Source of the DNA: Nymphaea colorata
Lineage: Eukaryota > Streptophyta > Magnoliopsida > Nymphaeales > Nymphaeaceae
Assembly: GCF_008831285.2 (NCBI RefSeq)
Contig: NC_045139.1
Location: 23,230,412 to 23,294,411, forward strand
DNA: 64,000 bases
Reading direction: 5' to 3'
The notes below the pieces were generated by a model, which worked only from the letters and a program-made list of their open reading frames with translations, was not told where the DNA came from and did no database searches. The translations under genes were made by a program, and so were the position numbers. Below are positions 36,537 through 49,600 of the stretch, piece after piece; positions within the stretch are counted from its first letter, which is position 1, and every line of letters begins with the position of its first letter.

Positions 36537-37442
36537 ATGGAGAACAAAACTTTGAATACACAAGCTCGAGCCAAATGGAAGAAAGTGGCATATGGTGGCA
36601 TGCAACCTGGGTATGCGGACAATTATACAGACGAGTCCTTTCTTGAAGATATGGTTATGAATGCCAATGTTGTAAAGAGAGACTTGCTTAAAGTGATGCT
36701 GGACTCAGTTTCCATCACTCAGTATCTTTGTGTTGTAGTTCTCGTGGTCTGTGTGTGGACATACACATTGTCGGCCAGAATAGATGGAAGGACACTCCAC
36801 CTGGTTAATGCTGTTCTCCTTGGGATGGGCTTCCTGGTGCTTGTCTTAACGGAAACGAAACTTTCTATTTCCCTTCTTCTTCATTACCTCCTTAACATTG
36901 CTTACTTCATTAGTGGCTTGTATGTACTAGCCCCACTTTATTGCACCCTCACAAGATCCATCAGTTCAGACTCCATTTGGGCACTAACAGTTTTCCTGCT
37001 TGTTATTCATCTTTTTTTGCATGATTATTCTGGCTCAACCATCAGACCACCTGGGGCCTTGAAGAATCCAACACTAACCAGCAATATCTCCCTGAATGCG
37101 TCCATTGTGGCGTCTGTTCTTATTGCTTCCCGCCTTCCTTCAAGGCACCATGTGTTCTCCATCATGCTTTTTTCTTTACAGATCTTTCTTTTTTCTCCAC
37201 TTGTGATGTACTGCATCAAGAAGTACAACACCAAAGTGCACTTGTGTTTTTCTCTCCTCTTGACCTGTGCAACTTTGGCCATTCTTTTTCCCCTTCACCA
37301 TTCCTTGTTTGCTCTATTTCTAGTCCTATTATTGTTCATTATTGTTGTATGTCCTTACTGGCTTATCAGGATACAGGAATACAAATTTGAGATAAATGGT
37401 CCTTGGGATGAAGCTAAACTTTGTTATGACATAACCGAGTAA
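36537..37442 (+). CDS. PIGC: PIG-C/GPI2, subunit of GPI-GlcNAc transferase
   Basis: An intact single-exon frame of 301 residues, about the usual length for the family. PIG-C (Gpi2) belongs to the ER-membrane complex, with catalytic PIG-A, that transfers GlcNAc from UDP-GlcNAc to phosphatidylinositol, the first step of GPI-anchor synthesis. Family features visible: the N-terminal [19 protein letters not shown] (residues 14-32), [13 protein letters not shown] (33-45), and roughly eight hydrophobic segments between residues 61 and 277 (for example 61-79, 88-104, 110-135, 147-164, 204-226, 235-252, 257-277), then a short polar tail. I chose the ATG at 36537; the preceding TTG is in frame but no start. 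Upstream 36361-36536 looks like leader after an acceptor. A broken mirror copy is at 23292-24283, so this is the only copy here likely to work. Confidence 0.92.
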   Translation: MENKTLNTQARAKWKKVAYGGMQPGYADNYTDESFLEDMVMNANVVKRDLLKVMLDSVSITQYLCVVVLVVCVWTYTLSARIDGRTLHLVNAVLLGMGFLVLVLTETKLSISLLLHYLLNIAYFISGLYVLAPLYCTLTRSISSDSIWALTVFLLVIHLFLHDYSGSTIRPPGALKNPTLTSNISLNASIVASVLIASRLPSRHHVFSIMLFSLQIFLFSPLVMYCIKKYNTKVHLCFSLLLTCATLAILFPLHHSLFALFLVLLLFIIVVCPYWLIRIQEYKFEINGPWDEAKLCYDITE

Positions 37443-37751
37443 TCTCTAGTGAAATAAGGTTTTTTTATCTATTATGCCAGCTTATCTCGGTTTGCTATAC
37501 ATTGGTCTGGCTTTCTTGATTTACTTGATTGTGAGTTTAATTATCAGCTCTTATTTGAGTGGAGAATTATATATTAAAAGAGAACAATATAAGGCGTATG
37601 TAAACACCCATATTTAATAATAGATGATAACTAAACAGTTGCTTTCTTATATTTCTTGAACATATTTTAGATATTTTGGTACAGGTGGGCGAAATAGTAT
37701 AGCGCCCAAAAGTAGAACGAACAGTTGTAATTTTCATACTATCTGCCCAGG

Positions 37752-39210
37752 GCCGAATAACCTAGGGCAAGGTGACCTCAAACAGCCTCGTGATTGTCAT
37801 CGCATCAAGCAATTTTCTTAACTGTAATGCGTGTCTGCAATTTCGCCTAAATGTTGAAGCTGGAGGTGATAATCGTGTACTCAATTCCAATTGGAGTCTG
37901 ACATTGGTGAAATTGTAAACAACTGCTTATAATTCAAAGAACACATTATAACTATCGAAGTATATATAAAATTACGTTTAGTTTTAATGTGAAAGGTACT
38001 TTCTTAAAAAAAAGAAGTCTTATAAGCTCAATTTTAATGACAATTTCCAGGAATTCACATCTCTTTTTTTCTTGCCTTTTATCTTAACAGTCATAGCAAG
38101 CTGTCGACATCATAAAGAAAAAAACTATTAGAAAAAATATAAAATGTAAAATCGTGTAAGGTGGTCTGGTTAAATCGACAATGATGTTTCATCTCTTCTT
38201 AAATCAACCATTTCTTAAAACAAAGGGGTAAGCACCACTGCTAAGGGGTAAGCACCACTGCTGCAGCAACAACTCATGCTGAAAGATGTTTGCCTTGTTC
38301 TGTCGTAAGAAGATGGCAAGCCCATGTTTGGAACGGTTGCTCCTTAGTACTCATAATGAAGATAAAAGTATGAACATGTTTATCCTTCATAGTCCAACCA
38401 TTTCTGTGAAGAAAGAGTGTAAACAAACGTGCACATTCTTTAGTGATCTTATGGGTGGTGGTTTGATAGATGCCAAACCACCTTTCTTTCTGTACTTTTA
38501 GGGTCCACTAAAAAATTTCAAGATCCAAGACTTTTTTCGGACTTATGTGGTCTTATGGTATAAGGTTGAAAAAGTTGAAACTTTACTGTACACAATTTTG
38601 AAAAGTTGAAACCACATCGGCCTTATAGTCCAAGGCTGCTTTGGTATTTGTTGAGGGATTGCATCTTCACTTTGATGCGGCACCCCATCTTAAATTTTTA
38701 AGAATTTCAGTTGTCCTATATAAAAATTTTGAAAAAATATTTTTCAGATCCTGTTAAAATTTTGAAAGTATAATTCGCCACCTCTCATGAAAAAATCCTC
38801 GCTCAGCCCCTGGTTTGAGATAAACGACATGGTCTTGAAGTGGGTCTATAATGGCAGCAATTATAAAGATAATAATTGGTGGCAATAACACTCGTGTAGT
38901 ATAGCTGGTCAAGCTGACACTAGTGAAACATTAGGTTTTTAGTTCAATTTCTTTGGGTGCTATATATTTGTGCTAATAAGGTAAGCAGCAATGCACTTCT
39001 AGTTGAGGTGCAGATGGATCCGACACCAGTAATTAACACAACCCTGGAGGTGAGGACAATGGGTGGATTTCAGGTCCAATGAAATGAAATATCCATCTCA
39101 CTCAAAAAGTGGTGATGATTGTAGAAATGTAAACTATAATAAAATGGTAGCAAAGTTGAAACACGAGTAGTACAATCATCTGATTAAGATAATTCTAACA
39201 CTGGTTTGGA
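37752..39210. mobile_element. Right-arm-only insertion of ~1.46 kb, composite repeat
   Basis: The mirror sequence of the left arm is continuous at about 22967, whereas here ~1.46 kb is inserted after CTGCCCAGGG. It contains a 17-bp tandem repeat (AAGGGGTAAGCACCACT, near 38225-38260) and a short open frame (38286-38501) with no recognisable domain. It also has an inverted copy of the repeat at 15060-15330 (38640-38900) and a tRNA-like stretch (about 38893-38975). No terminal repeats or target duplication could be fixed, so it may be several insertions. Confidence 0.5.
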
Positions 39211-40240
39211 TCCATCTACCATTTACCAGGTTCTACTCAATCAAATCTTTCTTAACATCATTTAGATTCTGATCTGGACTTGAAATATTGAAACTGATTT
39301 TGTAATCAACAAGGTAGGATATGAACTTGATTTAAGTATAAATGAACCGATTTTTTATCTGGCTTCATATTCATATATGGATTTGCTCACTTAAATGAGT
39401 ACAAATCCATATCAGGGTTCATTCAGATCCGTTCCTTTTTACCCTACTAATTAATAGATCTAGTAAGAGGGGAGTAATCAAATTTTATCAACCCATGGAC
39501 ATGCCATTACACTAACAAAGTTCAAGAAAAAACACTCAATCAGTGCAGCCCGTAAGAAATAGTAGTTGCTTATTTTTTTATTCTCATTTGGTGGTTTCTA
39601 TGTCACTTATTTAGATCACTCAGACAGTTAATGGGGCCGAATAGGTTGCACCTCTCTTCGAGATGAAAAAAAAGGTCCCGAAATGCGAGCAATCGATCAA
39701 TGACCCAATTTATTATATTATATGTTTATATATTAAATTTCAAATTCAGTTTTAAATGCAAATGAAGAAACTGATGTCTCATATATCAAAATCTGAATTT
39801 GATCTAAATGTGACTTTTAGGTTTAGAGCTAAATCTGGATTTGATTTTTTAGATGCATAGCCAAATCTGAATATAAAAAACTGACTTCAAAATGCATAGT
39901 TATTGAATGTAAATTATTTATTTTAAGACTAGCTTCGAATTTGAACCTGAACCTCAATAGATAATTATTTAATACAGAATCCAATCTAAACCCAATCAGA
40001 TATCATTTTTTTTTCTTTTTTCTCGGGTGCCATTTTGACGCCAAATAGGATGTTAATTTGTTTTATATTTTACTTCAATGAAATAATTCAATTGAATATC
40101 TAGCATAAGTCCAACCTGTTGGCATCCCCAAGGGGCCCAAACGCGGCCGATACATATGCCACGTGTAGAGTCGACCTATAAATAGATAAAAATTGATTGA
40201 TTTTCTTATTTTTTAATAAAGAAAGTGATTCTAAATTGAA
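39211..40240. other. Intergenic AT-rich repeat-word region, right arm
   Basis: Mirror of 21911-22967. Rich in AAATCTGGATTTG/CAAATCTGAATA-like words. No gene seen. Confidence 0.6.
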
Positions 40241-40617
40241 CAACTGCATATATATATATATATAAGTTATCCTTTCTTTTTTTGAGCTTTGAGAGTGGTC
40301 AAAAACATTTTTTTGGTGCTAATTAATCAACAATAAATGGTATATCTTCGAATATGAAGTATGAAGCATGCCAGAAGCATGCCATCGATTGAAATACCTC
40401 AAATGTTATGAGGATTTCTGTAAATATGATAATACTGGGGCGCCTCTTCCGATCGCGGCCACGCGTGTGGCGTGTCTTCTGCTGATCGACCGTCGTGAAA
40501 CCCAGCAGGAGTGCCTCCGTTCCCTTGTTTCCCCTCTTCTGTGTTTGCGTCCGAGGGTCGTTCCTTTTAGGTGGTGTCCTCGCAGCAGTCTCTCTCTCTC
40601 TATCTCTGTGTGTAGAG
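40240..40617 (+). promoter_or_regulatory. Promoter and leader region of the FAM133-like gene
   Basis: A TATATAAG word at 40257-40265 follows an (AT) run. The 350 bases before the start codon become GC-richer and end in a pyrimidine patch (TCTCTCTCTCTATCTCTG near 40590-40608), typical of plant core promoters and leaders. The left-arm counterpart is 21541-21900, with small rearrangements between 21590 and 21660. The transcription start is not determinable here. Confidence 0.4.
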
Positions 40618-43600
40618 ATGGGGAAGAATCAAGCGTACAAGGCGATGCAGAGAGCGAGGATGAGTTCGACCTCGGGAGCGCCCGAAAACATCGAAGACGG
40701 AATGGTTCGTCCCTTTTCATACCTCAACTCTCTCTACCTTTCTGAGACGTCGGTTTGTTTAATTATCCATGTTAAATCGATCGAACGTCGTGGTATTTAT
40801 GTTATTTTGGGCTGAACCACCGAGCTCGTTTATGGCGTTTATATCGTGGGATAGTTGGAATTGGAAAACCAAGTGCTAGAGATTGTGGGCAACTGCGAGA
40901 ACGCAACCTGACCACATTCACCATTTAGTTGGTCCATTGCCATCATTTAAGATAATGTGTTGAAGATTCCTTTCTTGGATAGTCTCTAGATGGAGCCGTT
41001 GCAGCAAGAATTGAAGGTGAACAATTACTACACTATTTGTTTCCATGCGTGTGGATCCTTCCAATTTGTTTGTAGGATCTCCTATAAGGACGATGCTTTC
41101 CGATTGGAAGTACTTGGTGGGATAGATACAGTATAATTTTAATGGATGTTGATAAAGTAAAAAAAGGTGAGAGATCACCCTGCAGGTGAAATGGACTACG
41201 TTCGGCAGACTGATGATTGATTTCCTGGAGAGACAGATGATCGTGCATGCTGGTCTCTAGGGTGCGTAGTTAGTTATGATCCAAATGGTAGGTTAAGGGC
41301 TCAAGCTCATCGATTTTGTAGAATGTTTACTTTTAAGTTTGCAGTGGGAGAAAGTTAAACACTTTTTAAGGTTCCATGGCAGCATATTCTTAGATCCACG
41401 AGGCCATACCCAGTGTGGTATTACGATATATGATGCTAGGGAAGCTGTACTAGTGTAGCATACCATGCTTTTGAATTTTGTATTTAGTTAAAAAAAACAA
41501 CCAAATAACCATGGATCAGAAGTGCAGGCAGTTTACAAACTAAATTATTAAGGCACTTCTTCAACCTATAAAGTTCAAAATTAACACCATCAACAGAGTA
41601 TATTTTTGGCCATAATCGTTCCAGTGGACAAAAAAGTAGGCCCAATTGAAGAAGATATGCACTTGCCATAAGCCCGCTGTTGTCATATTGATTCGTCGAT
41701 TGTGACATGTAGAAATAAATGACTTATATACAATTACTAAGACATACAAGTAAAGAACAATTTTGGTCATCATCTCTGGCGAGTTCCTTACCTTTGACAT
41801 CCTATTTGTGGATGCTCGTGAAAGTTCCTTATTTTTGAACACTACCATGCTTAGCATTCTTCATTTTGTTCTTTTCTTTAATGTTATTAGAAAACATATT
41901 CTTTTGGTTGCTTATAGGCCGATAGTATGTCATGATGCAATGCGTACATTCTCTTTCAACCCTCTGCAGTCAAGGCCCATGCAAATTTCTATAGCTTAAA
42001 CACTTATAGTCTTCATGATCTTTCCTTTACTTGTTACTCTGAGGGTCTTTGCAGACCCTTAAACACTAGCTCGTGTGATCCTGCATTGAGAGAGCTTATA
42101 ATCTGACTGAAACAAGATTTAGATCCTAAACCAATTGCATGTGTTAGGCAAACCACCTAGGAAACATCTTGGAATTGCCCTGCATCCCTAGTAATACTGG
42201 GTCGGATGAGCCATGGTGGCTTTGTATTTAAAATGATGAGAAAACTTGTGCCTTTGTGCCACCTGCTTTCCATATGGGTCTTAAAACATTTGGAGTCATT
42301 CAATACTCGAGCATGGCTGGACTCAAGGTCATCTGAGCCTGTACCTATGATCTCCTTTCAACCTAATATCATTTTGATCTGTTACGAGTTCCCTTTTTTC
42401 AGATCGTGTCTCAAGGTGCCTTACATTCATTTTCAAGCTTGTGATATATGATTAACCCTTCTTAACAAGAGCCCTTTCGTTCTAATTGATTTAAATTGCT
42501 GAGCAGTTATAGCTTTCTGAAACTTAATTGCATGTAAAATTTCTACCAGCTGACCTCAGTTAGGATTGATCCTCACCTTCTGCAAGTGGTTATTGCTACG
42601 ACTTCACCTTGTATATCCATGCTAAGCCAAGCCTTTGGCTGTTCAACAAGTAATAACAATCGAGGTTCATGCAGAAACATTCAACTTTTCTATAAGGGCC
42701 AATAGACACTGATATAAACCATGGCTGCTAACACTGATAGTCCTATCCAGTCAATCCATTGTGAATTCTCAGCTATTTTTGTCTTTTGTGTAGAAAGTTT
42801 TAGATTGTGTATTTTTTCCTCTAATTTGCCTATTTGCTGTCTATCTTTTCTTTATCCTGTTCTGTTACATTTTTTGTTGGTCTGTTTCTTTGGAATTTTG
42901 CTAATGAGGACAGTCGCAGATGGATGGTTCATTTCATTCACCAGAGTGGCATGCTGCTCGCCTGGCAAGCCTTAATACTTCTCATACAATAACTTGGGAG
43001 GAATTCAAGAAAAAACAACGGGTACTTTCTAATTAATTTTATGCATTTTAGTATGGTGTATAATATTGTTTTATCCGTTGTTAGGTTGCAATTGATGTGA
43101 TATTGTCTGTATATATTATCTGCTTCTGCACCAGCATCTCTAAAAGGATAAATTCTTTGTCATACCCTTCAGTGTGGCGAATCTTGGATATACTTTATCA
43201 CGAGCACTGTTACTTTCAAGCACTGCCAAAAGCTTACTTGATGTTTTTTTCTATATCATGCTATTTCAATTTTCTATATTGCATCTTTTTTACTTTCAAG
43301 GACTACCAAAAGCTTACTTGATGTCTTTTTTACATCATGCTATTTCAGTTTTGTATATTGCATATTTTCTAGCATCAAGATAGCTGTGATTTGCCCTCAG
43401 ATGTCTCTTTTCATGCATATTGCTAAGTTCACTGAAACCTACATTAGCAACACAGTGAAATAAGCCAAGCTTTTTATCTCATCGTATCCTTCTCTAGTAT
43501 ATGTGATATTAGGAATTTACGACATGGATAAGAGATAATAAAATAATGCAAAAGCAAGACAAATAATGAGCAAGGGGTTGTAAGATGATTATACTTCTCT

Positions 43601-46600
43601 ACTATATATCATAGACAGGACATTGATCAGGGTTACTAGGTCTAGGTCTTTCAGCTAGAGATGCATCTATTCCTGTTTCCTAGTTCTGTAGCATTCTTTT
43701 GTAAATCGCTTAGGATTTTCAGTTCCTTATCCTGCAGGTTTGTAACGACTAAGCTCTGAACCTATTAAAACTAATTCTGGATTAAGCAAAATAACCAAAA
43801 CTCAACAGGAAATACTAAGAAAACAACTTAGAATATCATTTCATCATCAACTCTGTTTACAAAATGAGGCCCACATCCCTTTAAATGGGGAAAGGGATGG
43901 ATCTTGGATCTTGGTCCATGCAAGAGGTTCAAGAATCAAGACTAAGGTAGTTCTAGATCCACTTACATATGATGTGGATCTTGGATACAAATAAAGGTTC
44001 AAAACATGACAAAATGATAAAAATGACTATAAACAACACTCCAAGCACAAAATCTTCTTCATGGGTTTCTTCTGCTTAAATTTATGTTGGAAGTGAGCCG
44101 GCTCCTGCGTGTTCCTAATCCTAGTATTATTAGAATTCTTCACCCTGTCACTTTTCCTATTCATATGTCTGTTTTGTGAGCTTGGGCATTCATTAAACAA
44201 TAGTGCTTTATCCCTTGATATGGGTTTCAAGCTTTCTGGCTGGATGTGGCAATTATCTAATCTATGAGCTTGAATTCAGTGGGCAGCGACATCACATTTT
44301 TCAGATGTTGAAGTGAAAATGCTACCTTAGTAGAAGACTTTCTTGTGCAATAAAAACTCCAAAACTTCTATGAATTTTCACTTGTTGGTGCACAAGGATA
44401 ACAAGCCTTTATGGGTCAATATGATGTAAAAATACAAAAATATAAAATAAGAGCCATTAAAGCTCAAAATATCATATGAATCATAGCCACAAGTATCACG
44501 ACATTTTAAACATTTATGAGTTTTTACAAAAAATGATAAAAGCGTGAAAAGGATGTGCTATTTGGTAAAACGATTGTGTTTTTATCACATTTTTATCATT
44601 CTTTTTTTGTGTATTTTTTTCATTTGGTGAAATGAGGGCATTCTCTACAATATAAAATGTTCTAATACTTCTATCAAGCACATGGGTGCTTTTTTTAAAG
44701 GACAACCAATGTAAAAGGAGAGCTGAAGGGGCATTTTTTGGCATGTACTTTTTTTAAATGGGGAAAACAGGTAATTAACATGTTTTTAGGGCTTTAGGCC
44801 CTGGCTTTCACTTTATTTTCATTTGAAACGTGAGAAGCAAGTATTTTCATTTCAAACGTGAGATGCAAGTAAGCAACCAGTGTGCAACGTTGCTGGGAGC
44901 AAGCCTGGATGTTTTTTTCTTATTTATTTGGTTTCATTGTTTTTCCACTTTTATGCAAAGTGAGGACTGAGGAGCATTTCTATGATCACAAATTACATTT
45001 TATCATCATTCTTCTATCATCTCAAAGGCAGCATAGTTTATATCATTTTATTTAGATAGTTTTTATGTCTTCTTCTGAGCTTGCCATTTATTTTATTGTT
45101 ACCTATTTTATTGTTATTTTTTAAAAAACTGTGGAGATTACCCTAAGAATTTCCGAAAAACTACTTTGCAAAAAAATACCCGAGAAAAGCCTTGCCAATA
45201 AAAATCTAGGAACAATATTTTGTGGTTATGATGTGCACTAATACACATGAACTAGGCCCTTCAAAGCATACAAAAGGTCTCATAAAAGATAATTCCATCA
45301 GTTAACAATATAAAAAGATATCATTCTAATGATTCTAATATAATAACTAGATAAGTATGCACTATTCCAACAAAACAGCATGTTCTATGTGTATATAACA
45401 GCATATATGTAAGGAACATATACATATGTAAGATAAGCAGCTACTTCATGCACTCATGCAGCATTAACAGAATAGGAGAAGCAGCAAATGATGCACTATG
45501 CAGCAAAACAGTCCACAGATCACAGAAACAGAAACCATATGCAGTAAAACAGGCTAAACAGCATCTAATATATGTAACAGTTTTATTGTTATAAGTTTAT
45601 AGCTGTATAAACAGTCTCTCATAACGAGTGTAGGATCTGTACAGAAAATGCAGTCTTAACCAAAAGTGAATGAGGTACCAAACACCAGAAAAGACTCCAA
45701 ATATAAGCAACAAAGCACAGTGAAAGAAAACATGCTATCAAAATGGAAACAAGATGAAGAAAGGAAACAAGTGAGATGAAAACAGGTACCAAACAACGGA
45801 CAGTTCACCAGAGAACGTAGGTTTGCCGGTTGGAGAGGGAAACACAATGTTGGAGTTTGGTGGTTTGCCACTTAGAGACAGAAGCATGTTGCTGGAGATC
45901 ACATGANNNNNNNNNNNNNNNNNNNNNNNNNNNNNNNNNNNNNNNNNNNNNNNNNNNNNNNNNNNNNNNNNNNNNNNNNNNNNNNNNNNNNNNNNNNNNN
46001 NNNNNNCGATGCTTTCCGATTGGAAGTACTTGGTGGGATAGATACAGTATAATTTTAATGGATGTTGATAAAGTAAAAAAAGGTGAGAGATCACCCTGCA
46101 GGTGAAATGGACTACGTTCGGCAGACTGATGATTGATTTCCTGGAGAGACAGATGATCGTGCATGCTGGTCTCTAGGGTGCGTAGTTAGTTATGATCCAA
46201 ATGGTAGGTTAAGGGCTCAAGCTCATCGATTTTGTAGAATGTTTACTTTTAAGTTTGCAGTGGGAGAAAGTTAAACACTTTTTAAGGTTCCATGGCAGCA
46301 TATTCTTAGATCCACGAGGCCATACCCAGTGTGGTATTACGATATATGATGCTAGGGAAGCTGTACTAGTGTAGCATACCATGCTTTTGAATTTTGTATT
46401 TAGTTAAAAAAACAACCAAATAACCATGGATCAGAAGTGCAGGCAGTTTACAAACTAAATTATTAAGGCACTTCTTCAACCTATAAAGTTCAAAATTAAC
46501 ACCATCAACAGAGTATATTTTTGGCCATAATCGTTCCAGTGGACAAAAAAGTAGGCCCAATTGAAGAAGATATGCACTTGCCATAAGCCCGCTGTTGTCA

Positions 46601-49600
46601 TATTGATTCGTCGATTGTGACATGTAGAAATAAATGACTTATATACAATTACTAAGACATACAAGTAAAGAACAATTTTGGTCATCATCTCTGGCGAGTT
46701 CCTTACCTTTGACATCCTATTTGTGGATGCTCGTGAAAGTTCCTTATTTTTGAACACTACCATGCTTAGCATTCTTCATTTTGTTCTTTTCTTTAATGTT
46801 ATTAGAAAACATATTCTTTTGGTTGCTTATAGGCCGATAGTATGTCATGATGCAATGCGTACATTCTCTTTCAACCCTCTGCAGTCAAGGCCCATGCAAA
46901 TTTCTATAGCTTAAACACTTATAGTCTTCATGATCTTTCCTTTACTTGTTACTCTGAGGGTCTTTGCAGACCCTTAAACACTAGCTCGTGTGATCCTGCA
47001 TTGAGAGAGCTTATAATCTGACTGAAACAAGATTTAGATCCTAAACCAATTGCATGTGTTAGGCAAACCACCTAGGAAACATCTTGGAATTGCCCTGCAT
47101 CCCTAGTAATACTGGGTCGGATGAGCCATGGTGGCTTTGTATTTAAAATGATGAGAAAACTTGTGCCTTTGTGCCACCTGCTTTCCATATGGGTCTTAAA
47201 ACATTTGGAGTCATTCAATACTCGAGCATGGCTGGACTCAAGGTCATCTGAGCCTGTACCTATGATCTCCTTTCAACCTAATATCATTTTGATCTGTTAC
47301 GAGTTCCCTTTTTTCAGATCGTGTCTCAAGGTGCCTTACATTCATTTTCAAGCTTGTGATATATGATTAACCCTTCTTAACAAGAGCCCTTTCGTTCTAA
47401 TTGATTTAAATTGCTGAGCAGTTATAGCTTTCTGAAACTTAATTGCATGTAAAATTTCTACCAGCTGACCTCAGTTAGGATTGATCCTCACCTTCTGCAA
47501 GTGGTTATTGCTACGACTTCACCTTGTATATCCATGCTAAGCCAAGCCTTTGGCTGTTCAACAAGTAATAACAATCGAGGTTCATGCAGAAACATTCAAC
47601 TTTTCTATAAGGGCCAATAGACACTGATATAAACCATGGCTGCTAACACTGATAGTCCTATCCAGTCAATCCATTGTGAATTCTCAGCTATTTTTGTCTT
47701 TTGTGTAGAAAGTTTTAGATTGTGTATTTTTTCCTCTAATTTGCCTATTTGCTGTCTATCTTTTCTTTATCCTGTTCTGTTACATTTTTGTTGGTCTGTT
47801 TCTTTGGAATTTTGCTAATGAGGACAGTCGCAGATGGATGGTTCATTTCATTCACCAGAGTGGCATGCTGCTCGCCTGGCAAGCCTTAATACTTCTCATA
47901 CAATAACTTGGGAGGAATTCAAGAAAAAACAACGGGTACTTTCTAATTAATTTTATGCATTTTAGTATGGTGTATAATATTGTTTTATCCGTTGTTAGGT
48001 TGCAATTGATGTGATATTGTCTGTATATATTATCTGCTTCTGCACCAGCATCTCTAAAAGGATAAATTCTTTGTCATACCCTTCAGTGTGGCGAATCTTG
48101 GATATACTTTATCACGAGCACTGTTACTTTCAAGCACTGCCAAAAGCTTACTTGATGTTTTTTTCTATATCATGCTATTTCAATTTTCTATATTGCATCT
48201 TTTTTACTTTCAAGGACTACCAAAAGCTTACTTGATGTCTTTTTTACATCATGCTATTTCAGTTTTGTATATTGCATATTTTCTAGCATCAAGATAGCTG
48301 TGATTTGCCCTCAGATGTCTCTTTTCATGCATATTGCTAAGTTCACTGAAACCTACATTAGCAACACAGTGAAATAAGCCAAGCTTTTTATCTCATCGTA
48401 TCCTTCTCTAGTATATGTGATATTAGGAATTTACGACATGGATAAGAGATAATAAAATAATGCAAAAGCAAGACAAATAATGAGCAAGGGGTTGTAAGAT
48501 GATTATACTTCTCTACTATATATCATAGACAGGACATTGATCAGGGTTACTAGGTCTAGGTCTTTCAGCTAGAGATGCATCTATTCCTGTTTCCTAGTTC
48601 TGTAGCATTCTTTTGTAAATCGCTTAGGATTTTCAGTTCCTTATCCTGCAGGTTTGTAACGACTAAGCTCTGAACCTATTAAAACTAATTCTGGATTAAG
48701 CAAAATAACCAAAACTCAACAGGAAATACTAAGAAAACAACTTAGAATATCATTTCATCATCAACTCTGTTTACAAAATGAGGCCCACATCCCTTTAAAT
48801 GGGGAAAGGGATGGATCTTGGATCTTGGTCCATGCAAGAGGTTCAAGAATCAAGACTAAGGTAGTTCTAGATCCACTTACATATGATGTGGATCTTGGAT
48901 ACAAATAAAGGTTCAAAACATGACAAAATGATAAAAATGACTATAAACAACACTCCAAGCACAAAAATCTTCTTCATGGGTTTCTTCTGCTTAAATTTAT
49001 GTTGGAAGTGAGCCGGCTCCTGCGTGTTCCTAATCCTAGTATTATTAGAATTCTTCACCCTGTCACTTTTCCTATTCATATGTCTGTTTTGTGAGCTTGG
49101 GCATTCATTAAACAATAGTGCTTTATCCCTTGATATGGGTTTCAAGCTTTCTGGCTGGATGTGGCAATTATCTAATCTATGAGCTTGAATTCAGTGGGCA
49201 GCGACATCACATTTTTCAGATGTTGAAGTGAAAATGCTACCTTAGTAGAAGACTTTCTTGTGCAATAAAAACTCCAAAACTTCTATGAATTTTCACTTGT
49301 TGTGCACAAGGATAACAAGCCTTTATGGGTCAATATGATGTAAAAATACAAAAATATAAAATAAGAGCCATTAAAGCTCAAAATATCATATGAATCATAG
49401 CCACAAGTATCACGACATTTTAAACATTTATGAGTTTTTACAAAAAATGATAAAAGCGTGAAAAGGATGTGCTATTTTGGTAAAACGATTGTGTTTTTAT
49501 CACATTTTTATCATTCTTTTTTTGTGTATTTTTTTCATTTGGTGAAATGAGGGCATTCTCTACAATATAAAAATGTTCTAATACTTCTATCAAGCACATG

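Noticed and set aside
38286-38501. 71-codon frame in the right-arm insertion
   Set aside because: No recognisable domain, no left-arm counterpart, and located in repeat sequence.
45738-46164. Frames running across the N gap
   Set aside because: They join unrelated reading through 100 Ns at a contig join.
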